Source of the DNA: Patagioenas fasciata
Lineage: Eukaryota > Chordata > Aves > Columbiformes > Columbidae
Length of the DNA stretch: 64,000 nt
Reading direction: 5' to 3'
Assembly (NCBI RefSeq): GCF_037038585.1
Contig: NC_092520.1
Location: forward strand, 122,854,001-122,918,000
Shown: piece after piece, positions 1 through 13,244 of the stretch
How positions within the stretch are numbered: the stretch's first letter is position 1
Layout of the letters: every line of letters starts with the position of its first letter
Notes under the pieces: model-generated
What the model saw: only the letters and a program-made list of their open reading frames with translations
Told to the model about the DNA's origin: nothing
Database searches by the model: none
Translations under genes and position numbers: made by a program

Positions 1-3000
1 CCACATGGCTGCATAACTGTACTAGATGTTGTGTTACATTGTTCGTTACTGACTGAAATAAACACAAGGTGAGTCTGATCTAAAGTAACAAGGTAATACC
101 ATGAGGGGTAAATACTACTCCATCTGCTCGTGCCATGGCATCAGCTTATGGCTTTCCAGTATGATCCGACTTCCTAAAATAAGGACTACCTGCTTGGCTT
201 ACATTAATAGGTGGTATCTTGAGTCACTGCTAGAAAAATAATTCTTGGGTTTATACTCCAAAGCTAAGAAGTAAAATTTAGTAACACACTAGAGAAGATA
301 GTGTTTCCTGGATTTATTTTAGTATACAAAAACAAATATGGGGGTGTATGACTCAACTGTTGTCTGTCTTGCTCTGTAAGGATGAAGGTACAAAAATGTA
401 TGTCTTTGAGTGTTTGTTCTTCTGATTTTGAGATTAATACATTTTCACACCTTTTGTGACATGCTTAAATTTGAAAGTACTTGCTTTTGACTCTTACGGT
501 GAACTTCAAGTCAATAATTGTTAAGTTGCCTTTATATTTTGTTTAAAAAAAACCCCAACAAACAAAACTAAAACAACACCACCACCACAAACAAACAAAA
601 CCCACAAAAACCCCCTTTGGTTATGCCAGAGTTTCATTTTACTGCTCTTTTGACCTTTGGGATCCATATTTGATCTCCATACACCATTTTAAAATTTAGC
701 CACAGAAATGTTGCTCACATGAGTACTAGTAGCAGAAAGTGATCTCTTCAATTTCTTTGAAGCTTATTTTTCTGAGAAGGTATAGCTTATAATTTTTAAC
801 CCTGTATTTTCTCTTGTAATGATTTGAGGTGTTTTAGTGTTTCTTTTTTTAGCATCCCAAAAAAATATGCTTTATATATGTTAATGACTCAGATTTTGAG
901 AGTACTGTTGAAAGTCGTGTGTTATTTATTTGACTGGCGTTTTTCAGGTTTTTAAATGTGTGACATTGCTAGTTATGTGAAAACTTGTAAAGGGCAAACC
1001 ATACCTTACAGTAAGTAAATTTACCTCCCTATCAAAGAATACCGTAGCTACTTGAAAAGGCTTAAATTTGGAAATAAACCTTTCATTGTGTTCTCTATTT
1101 ACTGGGTCTTTTTTCCATGCTTGGCTGGTGAAAACAAGCATGTTCAATTTGCTGATTAGCAGTTTAATATTGTCCTGCTTGAGATTTAAGTGAAGTACAG
1201 ATTTAAAAGGAAATCCTTGCAAAACAACTGTGGCAAGCACCAGGTCGTGCTCACTCCCAAGCTCACTGCCAAGTGTGAGCATTCCCTTCTGCTGCAGATT
1301 ACCTGTCCCCAAAGCAGGGTGTTTGGGGTGAGCTGGTGACACTCTTTCCTTTGAAACCTGAAAAGCCACTGTCATGCAAGGCTGGGCTCTGGGATAAGTA
1401 GCGCATTTGGCTGTTTTCAGAATTGGGAGAGTTCACAACAGTAGTTGATTTACAACCTCTTTATTTGCAGATCGGTAGGCTGAAGGAGTCAGTCTTCAAT
1501 GCTCTTATCAATTAACATTATAAAGTCTAATTCACATACTCGCCTTTCTCTTAGTATGGACTTCTCTTCAGCTTTCGTGCCTGCTGTCCTTGTAGCTTTA
1601 ACCTGAGAAATTTTCTCCATGTTTTAGAAGTCCAATTAAGGAGTTAGTATTTTAAAAAAGGAAACATTGCACAAATGTACAAATATATTGTATACTTTTC
1701 TTTATTTTTGTAACATTTTTCTCCTTCTGTGGAACTTCTCATTTTGCACTCTCAAACTTCTTTATTGATGCTTCTCCTGTTTTTAACACCTTGTCTCGAA
1801 GTTTAGCTCTTGTTTGAAAAGAAGCGTTTGAATTTTGATGGAAAAAATATATCAAGGTTGTAACTTATAAAGTAGCTGCAGGCTTTTATACCTAAAAAGA
1901 AGAATCTCCATTGACTGATGATTCTGTCTGATTGCCTTGCTGTGTGGACTTTTTCAAATTAGAAAAGGCACATTTATGGCAGTATATCATGCAAAAATCA
2001 GAAAGTTAAGTCCTTTTGGGTACCAATTGTTCACATGAAGGAAAGAGGTATTTGTACTTTTTACACATCTTAAATTATGTTTTACTTATATCACTGGCGA
2101 TCTGGACATATAAATTCATGTTGACAGGATTGTCAGTTCTCTCTTCCATGTATAATCAAGATAATTCTTTAAATTTGTTGACTTTTACTCTGAGGGGGAG
2201 CTAATCAAAAGGTGAGAAGGACTGTTCCTTCTTTTCAATATAAATATTTATCTTTCAGTCATAAAACCTTACAGGGGCACATATACTACAGTAGCCGAAA
2301 ATGCTTTTCTAGGATTAGTGTATAGTTTTCATTGTTGTGCAAGCAGCAGACTGCAAATATGTATGGTAGCTAAATGTAATGGTATATATGGAACCCAGTG
2401 TTAGATGTTGTTCTTGCCTCAAACAGGCTGAGGAAATGGATGAGATCTTGGTGATTAAGGGTAGGAGAAACATTTAGCTTTAAGGGTAGAGCTTTGGCAG
2501 AAACTTGTCTCATAGGATGTGTCATGCTGTTGCTGGGTGATGTTTTTTCTTTTGCCAGAAATGTGATTATGTTTGGTTTCTCCTTATGTAATATTCGCAT
2601 GTGAATTGCGGTAAAACCATTGCATACATCCTTAGTTGCACCATATAATAACATTTAAAACTCGTATCTACTAAGTAATCACTTATGTTATTTTAAAATC
2701 TTAAGACCTTTTCTACTCTCTATTTGGATCATTGAATCCTTTTTTTGTAAGGACATTTACCTTTTTTGTATGCAGAACCAGAACAAAATGCTCATCATCA
2801 ACTAAAAATGTTAAAAAGACAGTAAAAAAGGTGTGATTATTTCTTCTGATGTTTCCAGTTAGACTCATTTTAGTGTTACTCAAGTTCTCTGCTAGAAGCA
2901 AACTTTGGTATCCATGCTGCTCTGGTTCTTCTGCTGAACAGGCCCCTTTTTTGCTTGGCATTTTAAATCCTTTTTGGTTTGTTCTGTTCTGTGACAGTCA

Positions 3001-6000
3001 TTATATTTGTCAGCTAGCTTTCTTTTTCCTGAAAGCTGGGCACAAAAGTACTGTTGTGGTTTTAACCCTCTGGTGACTTCCTTTATTGTTGTCTCACTTA
3101 AGGTTATGGGAGTAACTTCATTTAAAATCATAGTTGTGACAGAACTTTAAAATTGGTGGGATTTGTTTCCTTTTAGTTTTTTTGTTTTTGTTGTGGAGTG
3201 GGACAGGAAAACCTCTAGCAACTTCAGGGCCTAGCACTGCATGAAACATTTGTTTCTTGTATCCTACATATTTGCAAATCTAGGTTTTTTTGCAATGTTT
3301 TTTCTCTTAAGTGTTTGGAATATAGTTAAATCACTTTATATGTTTAATAACTTAAAATAATGTGTATATTTAATCTGTTAGAACATAATGTTCCAGGAAT
3401 AATTATTTTTCACATTAATTCAGGTCTTTTAAGTACTACCTTGTTATTTTCTGAGTTAACTGCTTTAGCTGTGTGCTTAGAAACTTCTCATAGGAGACTG
3501 ATAAGTTTGATCTTGGTTTTGCACTTCAGAGGACACATCCAAATCATGGATTTTCCTCTGCGTTTCTCAAATGTATTAAAGAAGGGAAAGTAGTGTATTG
3601 GTGTGGGAGAAAGATGGAGTTGAATAAGGGAGCGTCAGAAAGATGTTTCAGCCTCCCTTTTGGTATCCGTATTTGCACTGAATGAGAAAGGAAAGACAAA
3701 AGGTCCCACCATCTCTTTTATAGATGGTAGTAATTTAAAAGGTAAAGAAAGACTGCAAAATGATGCATGAAGTCTTCAAGTATATAAAAATTACACCTGA
3801 ACAGAATTCTTGAAAGGAGCTGTTGGAAAAAGTCACAAAATGTCATCTCCCTTCTGGTTTTCTGCACTATATGTTGTACAAGGAACAGGCCACTTTGTTT
3901 TGACAATGTTATGTACTGCTTCTTTGGCTGACCTCATTATATTGAGATTAGTGTGTTTGTTAAAAATGTGCTGGTAAACGTGAACTTTAAATAAAACATT
4001 TAGGACTCAAGCAGCATAATCTGTCTGATTTTCTGAAGTACTCTGATTACACAACTTCACAACATGAGAGTGAAGATATGCATGTCCCTTCAACTTTTGT
4101 TTTCCTTGGAAAATGTCAGAAGTGGTAAAGTGTTTCAGGGTTTTTTTTTTTTTGTTTGTGTTGGGAGTTCTTTTTGTTATAAACCTTTACCTATTCTCTG
4201 GTTTACAGACCTGTTTCAAAGCATGGCATATGAAGTATTTTGAACAAAAATAGGTGTTAGTTTCTAAGATAGAAAAAGGTATTCTGTGAGATCACTTAAA
4301 GTAGACATTGAAATATACATAGAATTGTAAGACAAACATGTATTGTTCCTTTTTCCTTCCATGTAGAATGTGTGTGTGGAGTGTGGTTGGGCATTTATTT
4401 CATACTTAATCTTTTTCTCACCACCCCTGCTACCTGTGCGCTCCCTCCCCACCCCCCCCAATCTCTTACTGGTGATTTTTCCAAGTCTTCTGAGAATCCA
4501 CTAATTTTAGACTTTTTTTTTTTTTTTCCCTTGGGACTATTGAAGGCATGCTTTCAGGTATCCACACTCAGGGAAAAAAAAGGATGCTATTCATATTCTT
4601 CCTGACCAGTTTGGGGTGGGAAGGCAGCTGCTGTGAATCGTTTGTGGATACATGGAGTTGCAGACTGACTGCCTAACTAAGGCAGTGTTGCTGTTGCAGT
4701 GTCTTCCTTTCTGCACTGCCTCTGGTACTTCACAGGCACGGTGGTGGGCCAGTTCAGAGAGCTGGTGTTCAGTGACTGATGGTTTGTTTTGGCTTTCTTT
4801 TTTAAAGGCGACTATTCTTTGCCAGTTAGTCCCTGAACTAGTTTGCTTTGGGTTCAGATGAGCGCTGTAGGTGGAGCAAGGGCAACTAGTAGGACTGTAT
4901 AAGCCTTTAGAAAAAATGGGCAGTAGAACGGCGCCTTTGAGAGAATACAGTGTCGAACTGTTGTTGGCAGCATGAGCCATTGTATTTCTTTTGAATGCTG
5001 ATTATTTGCAGAAGCAATACACTGACATTAGGACCAGATTCTTATCAAGAGTTCATATATGCCTAACCAAAGAGTGAGATGAGCAGATACAGTGACTTTC
5101 CTCTCTCTAAACTGTTTTGTAACTTCTAGTGGATATATTTTTCAGCTCATGTAGCCATTCAGCATCCACAGCATTCCTTTAGTAAGGAGCTCCACAGCTT
5201 AATTGCACACTGCATGAAGAACTACCTCCTGTAATTTATTTTGATCCTGCCAACCTTGTTTGGTGTCCCCCTATGCACTTGTCATTTCTTTTCAAGCTGA
5301 AGTGTCCTAGTTAGCTGTATTGATCCTAATGTGAAATTTATTTCAATTCTTAGTGCTATTTGCCTTCCTTTGAAGCTTTTTTCAGGCCCCCTATATTGTT
5401 TTTTGAGACGGGAAAGGGTAGGTAGCAAACCGGCATGCAATTTTATAGATGTGGGGATGCACTATGGTTCTGAGAAGTTAACATTCTGCTTTGTTTAATC
5501 TTACTACTCTCCAAATGTTTAATTTGATTTCTTGGCTGTTGTGATGAGCATTGAGGTGATTTTTTCGTTAAAACATCTACCATCATAACACAGTCTTGCT
5601 CTTGGGTGGTGATTGTATCTATACTGTGCCTCTAAGGTCAAAGTGTTGTGAAACACCATGGTGGGAACAGATGTTCTGTTTCTACCTTTGACCATTTGAA
5701 GGCTAAAACCACTGAAGTGTGTTCGCTCGCTCTGTCTGCTTGGTTTCTCCTAAGGCTTTTGAGATTTTCTATACTAGGAACCTTGTTAAAAGTGTTTCAG
5801 AGAGCTTGCAATAGATGTGTGAGGCAGTACTATTTTATAAAGTGTTTATTCTTTCTTGTAAGAGGAAGACTATTTATCTACGAGTCTGCTAATTCTTTTC
5901 CAGTTGACCTAGATATCAACTGAATTAAGCTAACAGATTTCCAACAGGAATTATTAAAATGAATTCAGTGGACAGTCAAAATCTACTCACAAAATATTAA

Positions 6001-7343
6001 TCAGTCTCAACTGTTGTTGGTGAGGAGAAAAAAATTACCAGTCCCATTATCAGTGCTTTGTTTTGGAGCAGCTATAACCAAACTGTCAGAAATGGAGTAC
6101 TCACCTGCTCACGTTGCAGAGCCTTAAACACAGCTAGGCACGCAGCTTTGGAACTGAAAATACAGGCCACTTCACCTGACTTAACAGCCTTTATTTAGTT
6201 CACTGGGAATTAGACAAGTCTAAGTGGGATTCCCAGACTTTAAAGTCAAAAAGAAATCCTGAAGAGGGATATATCTGGTTTTGGTTTAGCCTATGCTTTG
6301 TTGACCAGTCTGGTTCTTGAGATAGGTGGCCCCGTGTAACTAGAATTGGGACTTTATAGCTTTATTGAATCCAGTTGTCTCTTCCATGTGCTATGAAGTG
6401 CTTTGCCTTTCTCATTACATTGTGGTGTTTTGCCACCTGCTTTTCGCTTTCTCAGGTTATGGGAGATCTCAGTTAGGTTTCCTCAGCTGGAGAAGAGTGC
6501 CCTGAGCCCTGAAGTGCAGCTAGGCCACTCTTCTGTTTATACTGAAGCTGTGCTAGTTAGGTGAGCAAAAGGAGCCTGGCTGCAGTGCAGTGAGATAAGC
6601 TGTATGCTGGAGTGTGGAAGAAATAACGTTTTGGATCTCTGCTTAGAATACTGCTTAAGAGTCACGTCTTAGCTGTTGATTAAAAGAGGAAAGAGGATCC
6701 AAAGTCCTTGGTCTTCTACTTGCTGGGAGACTGCAGTGTAACAAATAGTCTGCCACAGAATTGCTGGGTGCCTTTACAAACATCTGTTCTGTTGCTATGC
6801 TTTGTGCTGAACTTGGTGCTGTTTTATACGTGGAATGCTCTAAATGGACTGGGCCTTTCAGAGAAGTTCAGCATAGGGATGCTTGTGTAGAAATATCAGA
6901 TGGTACTGAGTTATTGAGCCTTGCAACGTGGACATAGTGCTGGAAATCTGTGTTTATTAATACAAACAATCTTAACTAGGTGACCAGACAAGGATTTTTC
7001 TCTATTATAACACCTATTTTACACCTTCATGTTTCTCTATAAGTAGTGATACAGTTCTGTAACGGTAGATCGGGGCATAACTAGCTTTAGTTCCATCATA
7101 TGGATAAAAAAGGCCAAATAATTTGATCAGATAAGAAAGAGTGGCTGGTGTGTTCGTGCCTTTATCTGCTGACCTAAAGGCTAGAAGGGTGCAGGCTAGT
7201 CATCAGGACAGGTTTTTTTTATTACAAACACTGCTTCTGAGGGAGAAGGAGGGAATATAAAGCAGGTTCAATATTAATTAATTATTTCTGACTAAACAGA
7301 ATGTTTTTCATTCTAATATATATTTCAATGTTTTTGTCATTAG
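1..7343 (+). other. ZNF654: ZNF654 intron upstream of the first visible exon
   Basis: No exon is recognisable here. The interval ends in an acceptor (ttag at 7340-7343) before the first ZNF654 exon, so it is read as the intron following an exon outside the window. It holds an A/C-rich low-complexity tract at about 546-615, several poly(T) runs (for example 4141-4152 and 4511-4528) and a possible old CR1-like fragment near 5150-5300. Open frames here, such as 944-1375 on the minus strand, resemble no family I know. Confidence 0.6.
5150..5300 (-). repeat. Possible ancient CR1/L3-like LINE fragment
   Basis: The stretch with 'ccacagcttaattgcacact' and 'tttggtgtccccct' resembles the reverse complement of the 3' part of old amniote CR1/L3 elements. 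It is diverged and its boundaries are unclear. The identification is from memory of the repeat and is not secure. Confidence 0.35.
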
Positions 7344-7489
7344 GTTGTTGAAGACTATGCTGGAAGGTGGCAGGTTCCTTTGCCTCAGCTTCAGGTGCTT
7401 CAGACGGCTCTCTGTTGTTTCACATCTGCCTGTGTATCATTCCCAGCTGAATGTGAGCACGTACAATATGTATTGAGTAGCCTAGCATT
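7344..7489 (+). CDS. ZNF654: ZNF654 exon (first in window), N-terminal helical region
   Basis: The exon is bounded by ..catTAG and GTAAGT. It is open from phase 0 and ends after two bases of a codon. It encodes 48 full codons starting VVEDYAGRWQVPLPQLQ and ending before LSSLAL. The Cys/Leu-rich helical sequence matches the N-terminal TPR-like region shared by the RLF/ZNF292/ZNF654 zinc-finger family, as I know it. It joins in phase to the exon at 14117. No initiating ATG is visible, so the true N-terminus lies upstream of the window. Confidence 0.85.
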
Positions 7490-10400
7490 GTAAGTATATA
7501 TTTTTTAATTATTATTATTACTGTCTTTACTAGTATAGGCAACGTTACTTTTCTAATAGCATAGGGTCTCAGAGCTCCACAGAGATTTTAAGAGTCGTTT
7601 TACCGGATGATGTAGCTACTTGGAATCGAGAATTGCTAACTGAGGATACAACACGTAGAATTCAGTTTAGTTTTTTTATGTATTACAATGTTGTGTCATA
7701 AGAGTTTTCTGGCAAAATAAATAATCCAAATATATAAGTGATCACCATTCACTTCTTTTTGGAAAATCTTATTTTGGAGTATTTGAAGATCAACGTTTAA
7801 CAATACATAATTTTAAATAATTTGTCTAAAGATTTTACTGTTCTACATCTAGTGATGTAATAAGCTAAGTATTTGCTAAGATAAATTCCTTGTAGTGTTT
7901 AAGAAATGAGTCAATTTTAAATTTTTTTTTATGTCTGTCATCAAAATGCTTATAGGAATGACCTGTTATACAGCTAACTGACCAAAAGTCATATTCAGGT
8001 TAAGAACTGCAGAATTATAGTTCATAAATATTACTATAATCTTGATTTTTCTTGATGTATTGGTGGTTTTCTTACATGAAGGCTGAAAGTATCAGGGTAA
8101 TAATCAGTAGATAAGTAAAAGTCTGATATTTTTTGTTTGTTTGTTTCCCTTGCACTACAGCCCTATTTTTCAGGTTTCAAAACCTCAATGTGGAATGGAA
8201 GCAAGAAAAAAAATAAAAATCTTGAAGTGAATTAGATGTACTTAGCCAAGATGCGATGTAGTTGATATTCTCTCAGCAAATGGGGACAAAAACTTAACAG
8301 CTAGCTTTATTGTGAGTTTGAATAAATCAGATTTATTTGTCCAAGTTGTTAAACTGCTTTTTTGTTGAGCAGTGCTTTCAAATACAGCTGGATATCTCAG
8401 TTCAGAATTTTGTGTGTAAATGTCTCACTCCCACCTCATCTAGTCCTCAGAGGTGAATGCTCTCCTAGTCTTCTTCTCTTAGTTTACTTCGTCAGGAGGA
8501 CTGGGTTGTTTATCTTTTGCACTGTTCTTGAGCTGTTAGTACTAATTACGTAGTAGTCAAGGCTTTATTCAGGACACTTACAGAGTACATAGTATCTTTA
8601 AGTGTTCGTGAAACTTCACCAAGAATATTAACTGTTTTGTGTGTGCGTGAAACTATTTGATGTGGGACTATTTATGGAATCATAGACCACAATTTTTAAA
8701 ATTCAGATGCTCAGGTATGGAGAATGACTAGCAGTTGCATCAAAACATGGTGACTTTTTTTTTTTTAACTAGGTTTCTAGGAAAAAACCTCACAAAGTTC
8801 AAACCCCACTTGGGGAGGAAAAAGGGTAGAAATGCAGGTATTCGTTGTATGTAGGGTGGTCAATTCCTGATAATCTAGAAGTGAATTGTATCAATGAGTT
8901 CCTGTCACCCTTGTCTATCTTGGGTTTTGGGGCTGGGTTTACTCACTGAGATTTCCATTCTAGAATGCTAGCTTACTTTTTCTTCTGAATCTGCTTGGCT
9001 GGTGTAGTTTTGCATATGATATCATAAAGGGATCTCGGGACCTAGTAGTTGCAGTTACCTGGGAAACCTTGCTTGAATCTCTTTTGAAAATTTGGTGTAT
9101 ATTAAGCCTTACTTCTTGAAGAGCAAAAATCTGCCTGACTGTATTGTCATACTACTGTAAGATTTCCTTGGTAACGAGACAATAAGGTATTAACAGTATG
9201 GTGGCTGCATTTCCTATACTAACTAGCTTTGCTCTTCATCACAAATGAAGCAGCATCTGTATTGCCATTAATATAAGGGAGTTTTAATAATGGTGCCACG
9301 ATACTGGTGTTCTTAGGTAATCTTCTGATACCAGTAGTATCAAAGTAGTGGTATGATAAATCTAGAAGCACCAGTGTTATAAAAAGGTGGATGTAAATGT
9401 GGATGTGCAGTGCTGCAGGCTAGTTTGAGATAACAGGGCCACACTGGAATTGACTGTAGTATTTTTTACTGAAAGGAGGCTGACGAGGAAGTATAAATAT
9501 TTTGATAGTTTCCTTTATTAGTCTGATAAAAATGTGGAGCAGGTACATTGATAAGGAAGAAAACTAGTTTACACTTGTTCACTATTAATTTCCAGACTTT
9601 TTTTCTGTTTTTCAAGATTCTATTCTGTTTAAATCAGTCAGAGCAAATAAAAGTGGATGCATGCATTGTTTGCTATAACTAGTTTTGTTTTCTTATTTAC
9701 GTCCCAGTTTGACTGCTTTCCAGATTATGACATGACTCATGCCTGACCTTTCCTAAGAGTCAAGTATGCTGCAAAATTTTGTTTATCAACATGGAATGAG
9801 AAAATGTTTTTCAAAACAAAGTACTTATTCGGGTACTGGTTGTTGGTTTTCATTCCATATTTGAGTTGAGATTTAGGGACATAATCTGGAGAAAAATTCT
9901 GTCATTGAACATAACGAATGTGTATCTTAAGTTTGGCATACCTTATCACTGGTTAGGTTTGGGTGTTACCTTCAAATATGCTGAAATTTGACTTTAAATT
10001 TGGGGATAACTGCAGTGAATTTAATTGTTTTGTGAAAGAGTTCATTGTCCATCTGTTCCCAAAAATCTGCCTTTTGTATTAAGAGCTGTCACAACAAAAG
10101 ACTAAATGCTGTAGTTGGGAAAGAAATTGCTGTGAGCAAGATCTTGACTCAAAAACCTGTAGATTGGAAGAGTGCTGGAACCTCTTTCAGGAATCATTTT
10201 CTACTTTCTCCTTCTCTGCCTCCTTATTCACCCTGTTCATTTGGAAAAAATGCCTTGAATAATCTTAAAGAAAGTTGTTCATATTTTCTTCTGTTATGTG
10301 ACCAAAACCTTTCCTGTTTGGTCCTGTTTGTAAAACACTCTAGATGCACACTTTTTGTTTCAGTAATCTTTTCACTTCTATCTTTCCCTCTTAGAGTCGC

Positions 10401-10921
10401 TCAGTTATTGCCTGCTGCTCATGGCTTTCTCAACTAGCAATTGCAGAATATGTTAGTGTGGTACTTGGTATTTACCTTTTCCAAATAGAATATAAGTTTC
10501 TCAGAATTTTAAGGCAGACCAATAGCAGGTGCACTGGAGCTCTCTGTAGATCCATGAAATCCAACTACCTAGTTTTTGATTGACTTGATTGAGTAGCAGG
10601 TATTATCTGGAAGTATGCTTCTGTCAATGAAGGCCTAAATTGACCTGAGTTCTGAAAAGCTACTTTTTACCAACCTCTCTAAATCTGCTATCAGGATTAC
10701 TTATCTCAGTCACTGTATTAAAATAAATAAAATACTAGACAAGTAATTTAAGTTGATGGAAAATATGGAGGCCACAGGCCTCTAGGCTGCTGTTGAAAGG
10801 ATCGGTCCTGCCTTATCCCTTACCTGCCACCTCTTTTGAGGTAACACTTGCAAATTCATGTTGCTTAAAAACTTGTTTGTGGTAAAACTGAAGTTTTATC
10901 AATTCATTTGAATTGCTACAC
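7490..10921 (+). other. ZNF654: ZNF654 intron, left of the decayed ERV
   Basis: AT-rich intron sequence between the first visible exon and the decayed ERV. A T/G run lies at 8128-8148 and a poly(T) at 8755-8766. An open frame at 10045-10437 has no recognisable similarity. I see no exon or RNA gene. Confidence 0.6.
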
Positions 10922-11037
10922 TGTCACGGTTTCAGCTGGGATAGAGTTGGTTTTCTTCCTAATAGCTGGTATAGTGCTGTGGTTTGGATTTAGTATAAGG
11001 TTAAAAATACATTGATATTTTGGTTGTTGCTGAGAGG
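10922..11037 (+). repeat. Truncated 5' LTR (U3 start only)
   Basis: About 115 bp match the first part of the LTR at 12696, including 'gctgggatagagtt' and 'ttcttcctaatagctggt'. Similarity stops around 11037, close to where pol-related sequence begins at ~11074. The rest of this LTR and most of the internal region have been deleted. Confidence 0.8.
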
Positions 11038-11073
11038 AAGACAAGATGGTAACCCTAACCTGATCCCTGTCCC

Positions 11074-12192
11074 TGAGTGGCCAGTACTTGATGCTGACTC
11101 ACAGGTGATGGCAAATGCCCTGTGGGGGTAGCTGCAGCAATGGAAGCAGAGTGTCCGGCAGCATGGAGGCAAAACCATCTGGGCTGCTACATTGTGGCAA
11201 GATGTGCTGCCCAGGTAGAAAACTTGGTTGTAAAAATACATAGATGATCATATACCTGGGAGTTGGGCCACCGAAGAATATCAAAACAACCAGCAAGTGG
11301 ATCAGGCTGCTAAGGTGGTTCAGGTGGATCTGGAATGGCAACATAAGGGGCCTCTGATACCTCCAGCCTTCAAGGAAGAGGGGCAACATATAGATGGGCT
11401 TGTGATCGAGAGGTGGGCTGGACCATGGGCACTATTGCACTCAATACTCTTGTATGTGAGACATGCTCTGCAATCAAGCAAGCCAAGCCGTTAAAGCCTC
11501 TCTGGTATGGGGGATGATGGCTAAAATATAAATAGGCAGAGGCCTGGCAGATCGATTATAACATACTCCCACAACCCGCCAAGGCAAGCACCATACGCTT
11601 ACCATGGTGGAAGCAACCACTGGATGACTGGGAACATGTGCTGCGCCCCATGCCACCACTTGGAACACTATCCTAGGCCTTGAAAAGCACGTCCTATGGC
11701 AACATCACACCTCAGAAAGAACTGAGTCTGACAATGGGACTGACTTCTAAAAGAACCTCATAAACACTTGGGCCAAAGAGCACGGCATTGAGTGGGTGTA
11801 TTGCATCCCCCGTCATGCACCAGCCTCCACGAAATTGAACAATACAGTTGACTGCTAAAAACTACAATGAGAGCAATGGGTGATGGGACCTTCAAACATT
11901 GGGATATACATTTAGCAATAGCCACCTGGTTATTTACCATTAGGGGATCTACCAGTCAAGCTGACCCTGCTCAATGAAAACTTTCACATACTGTAGAAGG
12001 AAATAAAGTCCCTGTGGTGCACATAAAGAATATGTTGGGGAAAGACAGTCTGGGTTATTTCTGCCTCAGGCAGAGGCAAACCCATCTGTGGGACTGCTTT
12101 TGCTCACAGACCTGAGTGCATTTGGTAGGTGATGTGGCAGAATGGAGAATTCTGGTATGTTCCTCAAGGTGTTTTGATTTTGGGTGAGAATA
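11074..12192 (+). pseudogene. pol: Broken ERV pol: end of RNase H plus integrase
   Basis: Conceptual translation follows the RNase H/integrase part of the intact pol at 51469-54660 collinearly: the TDS motif region, the NNQ-DQAAK segment, the integrase core and the C-terminal PQG segment. The frame is broken by several changes, for example stops at 11129-11131, 11533-11535 and 11748-11750, and by small indels, and the HHCC zinc-binding part is partly lost. This is a dead copy with no host function visible. Confidence 0.85.
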
Positions 12193-12695
12193 GCCAATGA
12201 ATTAAACTGTATTATATTAATTGCTGTATAACCCTGCCCTGCTGTATGTTATCACTACAGTAGTTGCTATATGTCATGTCAGTAGTACTACAGTAAAGAT
12301 CATCTAGTTTAACGAAGAATGAACTTTGATCAAACTGAGCAAAGTGCAGCGGTGATGGAACCGGAAATGGCTTCAGCAGCTGGTACCCAGCAGCTCCCTT
12401 GGAATTGACATCTTCAGCCTGCAGACTATGGCTGTGGGCTGTGCCAAATGCACCAGCTACAAGCTCTGGACACAGTATGCAACAATCCATGCTACACACC
12501 ATCTTTCTGACCCTGAAAGACTATTATGGCAGATGGAACCCAAAGTCATAGATTAAATTAACTCAATGGACATTTTAGAGGGATGGCCTGTGTGTATATA
12601 TCCAAAGACAAGGAAAGTGGTGGTGATTAACTACAATGTATTGGAGAGTGTGAGACCTGAGCATGATGTAGATGGTATAGAATAAAGGCTGGATA
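12193..12695 (+). other. ERV post-pol region without env, ending in a purine tract
   Basis: About 500 bp between the end of integrase and the 3' LTR. I see no env-like frame. The last bases before the LTR, 'agaataaaggctggata', are in the position and of the composition of a polypurine tract for plus-strand priming. Confidence 0.6.
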
Positions 12696-13244
12696 TGGTC
12701 CTGGTTTTGGCTGGGATAGAGTTAATTTTCTTCCTAATAGCTGGTGTTATGCTGTGTTTTGGATTTAGTATGAGAAGAATTCTGGTGCTTTGGTTGTTGC
12801 TAATCAATGCTTATACAAAGTCAGGGACTTTTCAGCCAGGAGACTTGAGATGCACAAGAAGCTGGGAGAGGGCACAGCCAGGACAGCTGACCCAAACGGG
12901 CCAAAGGGATATTCCGTACCATACGAGGTCATGCTTAGTATATAAACTAGGGAGAAGTTAACCAGGGACCACTGCTCAGGAATGGGATAGGTATTGATTG
13001 ACAGGTGGCGAGCAATTGCATTGTGCATCACTTTTTTTACATACTCTTTTTTATTTTACTGATGTTATTTTTACTGTTGCTGTTATTCTTATCCCTTCCA
13101 GTCCTATTGAATTGTCTCTGTCTTAACCCATGAGGTTTACTTTTTTTTGATCCATTTCTTTCCCCCATCCCACTGGGGGACCAGAAGGGGGGAAGTAAAT
13201 GGCTGTATGTGGTGTTTAGCTGCCTGCTGGGTTAAACTGCAACA
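12696..13244 (+). repeat. 3' LTR of the decayed ERV (549 bp)
   Basis: Starts TGGTCCTGG and ends CTGCAACA, giving TG...CA ends. Its first 115 bp are repeated at 10922-11037. It is a type of LTR that I recall as common in bird genomes, with U3 beginning 'tggctgggatagagtt'. Confidence 0.8.

Larger units (their letters stand above)
10922..13244 (+). mobile_element. Decayed, internally deleted ERV-L-like provirus in a ZNF654 intron
   Basis: The element starts with TGTCACGG and ~115 bp of a 5' LTR. It then jumps directly to the RNase H part of pol, runs through integrase and a ~500 bp non-coding tail, and ends with a full-length 3' LTR finishing in AACA. The pol part aligns throughout with the intact provirus at 50436-57358, but the LTRs differ apart from the shared TGTCCTGGTTTTG-type edge, so it is a sister family. 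It lies in the same orientation as ZNF654. Gag, protease and RT are missing. No convincing target duplication is seen: the flanks are ctacac and ctcaca. Confidence 0.85.

Noticed and set aside
944-1375. 143-codon minus-strand open frame
   Set aside because: No recognisable domain, no splice or poly(A) context, and it lies inside an intron. Probably chance; only a database search could change this.
4591-4980. 129-codon minus-strand open frame
   Set aside because: No family match and no splice signals; intronic.
10045-10437. 130-codon plus-strand open frame
   Set aside because: Low-complexity Ser/Leu-rich translation without similarity or exon signals.
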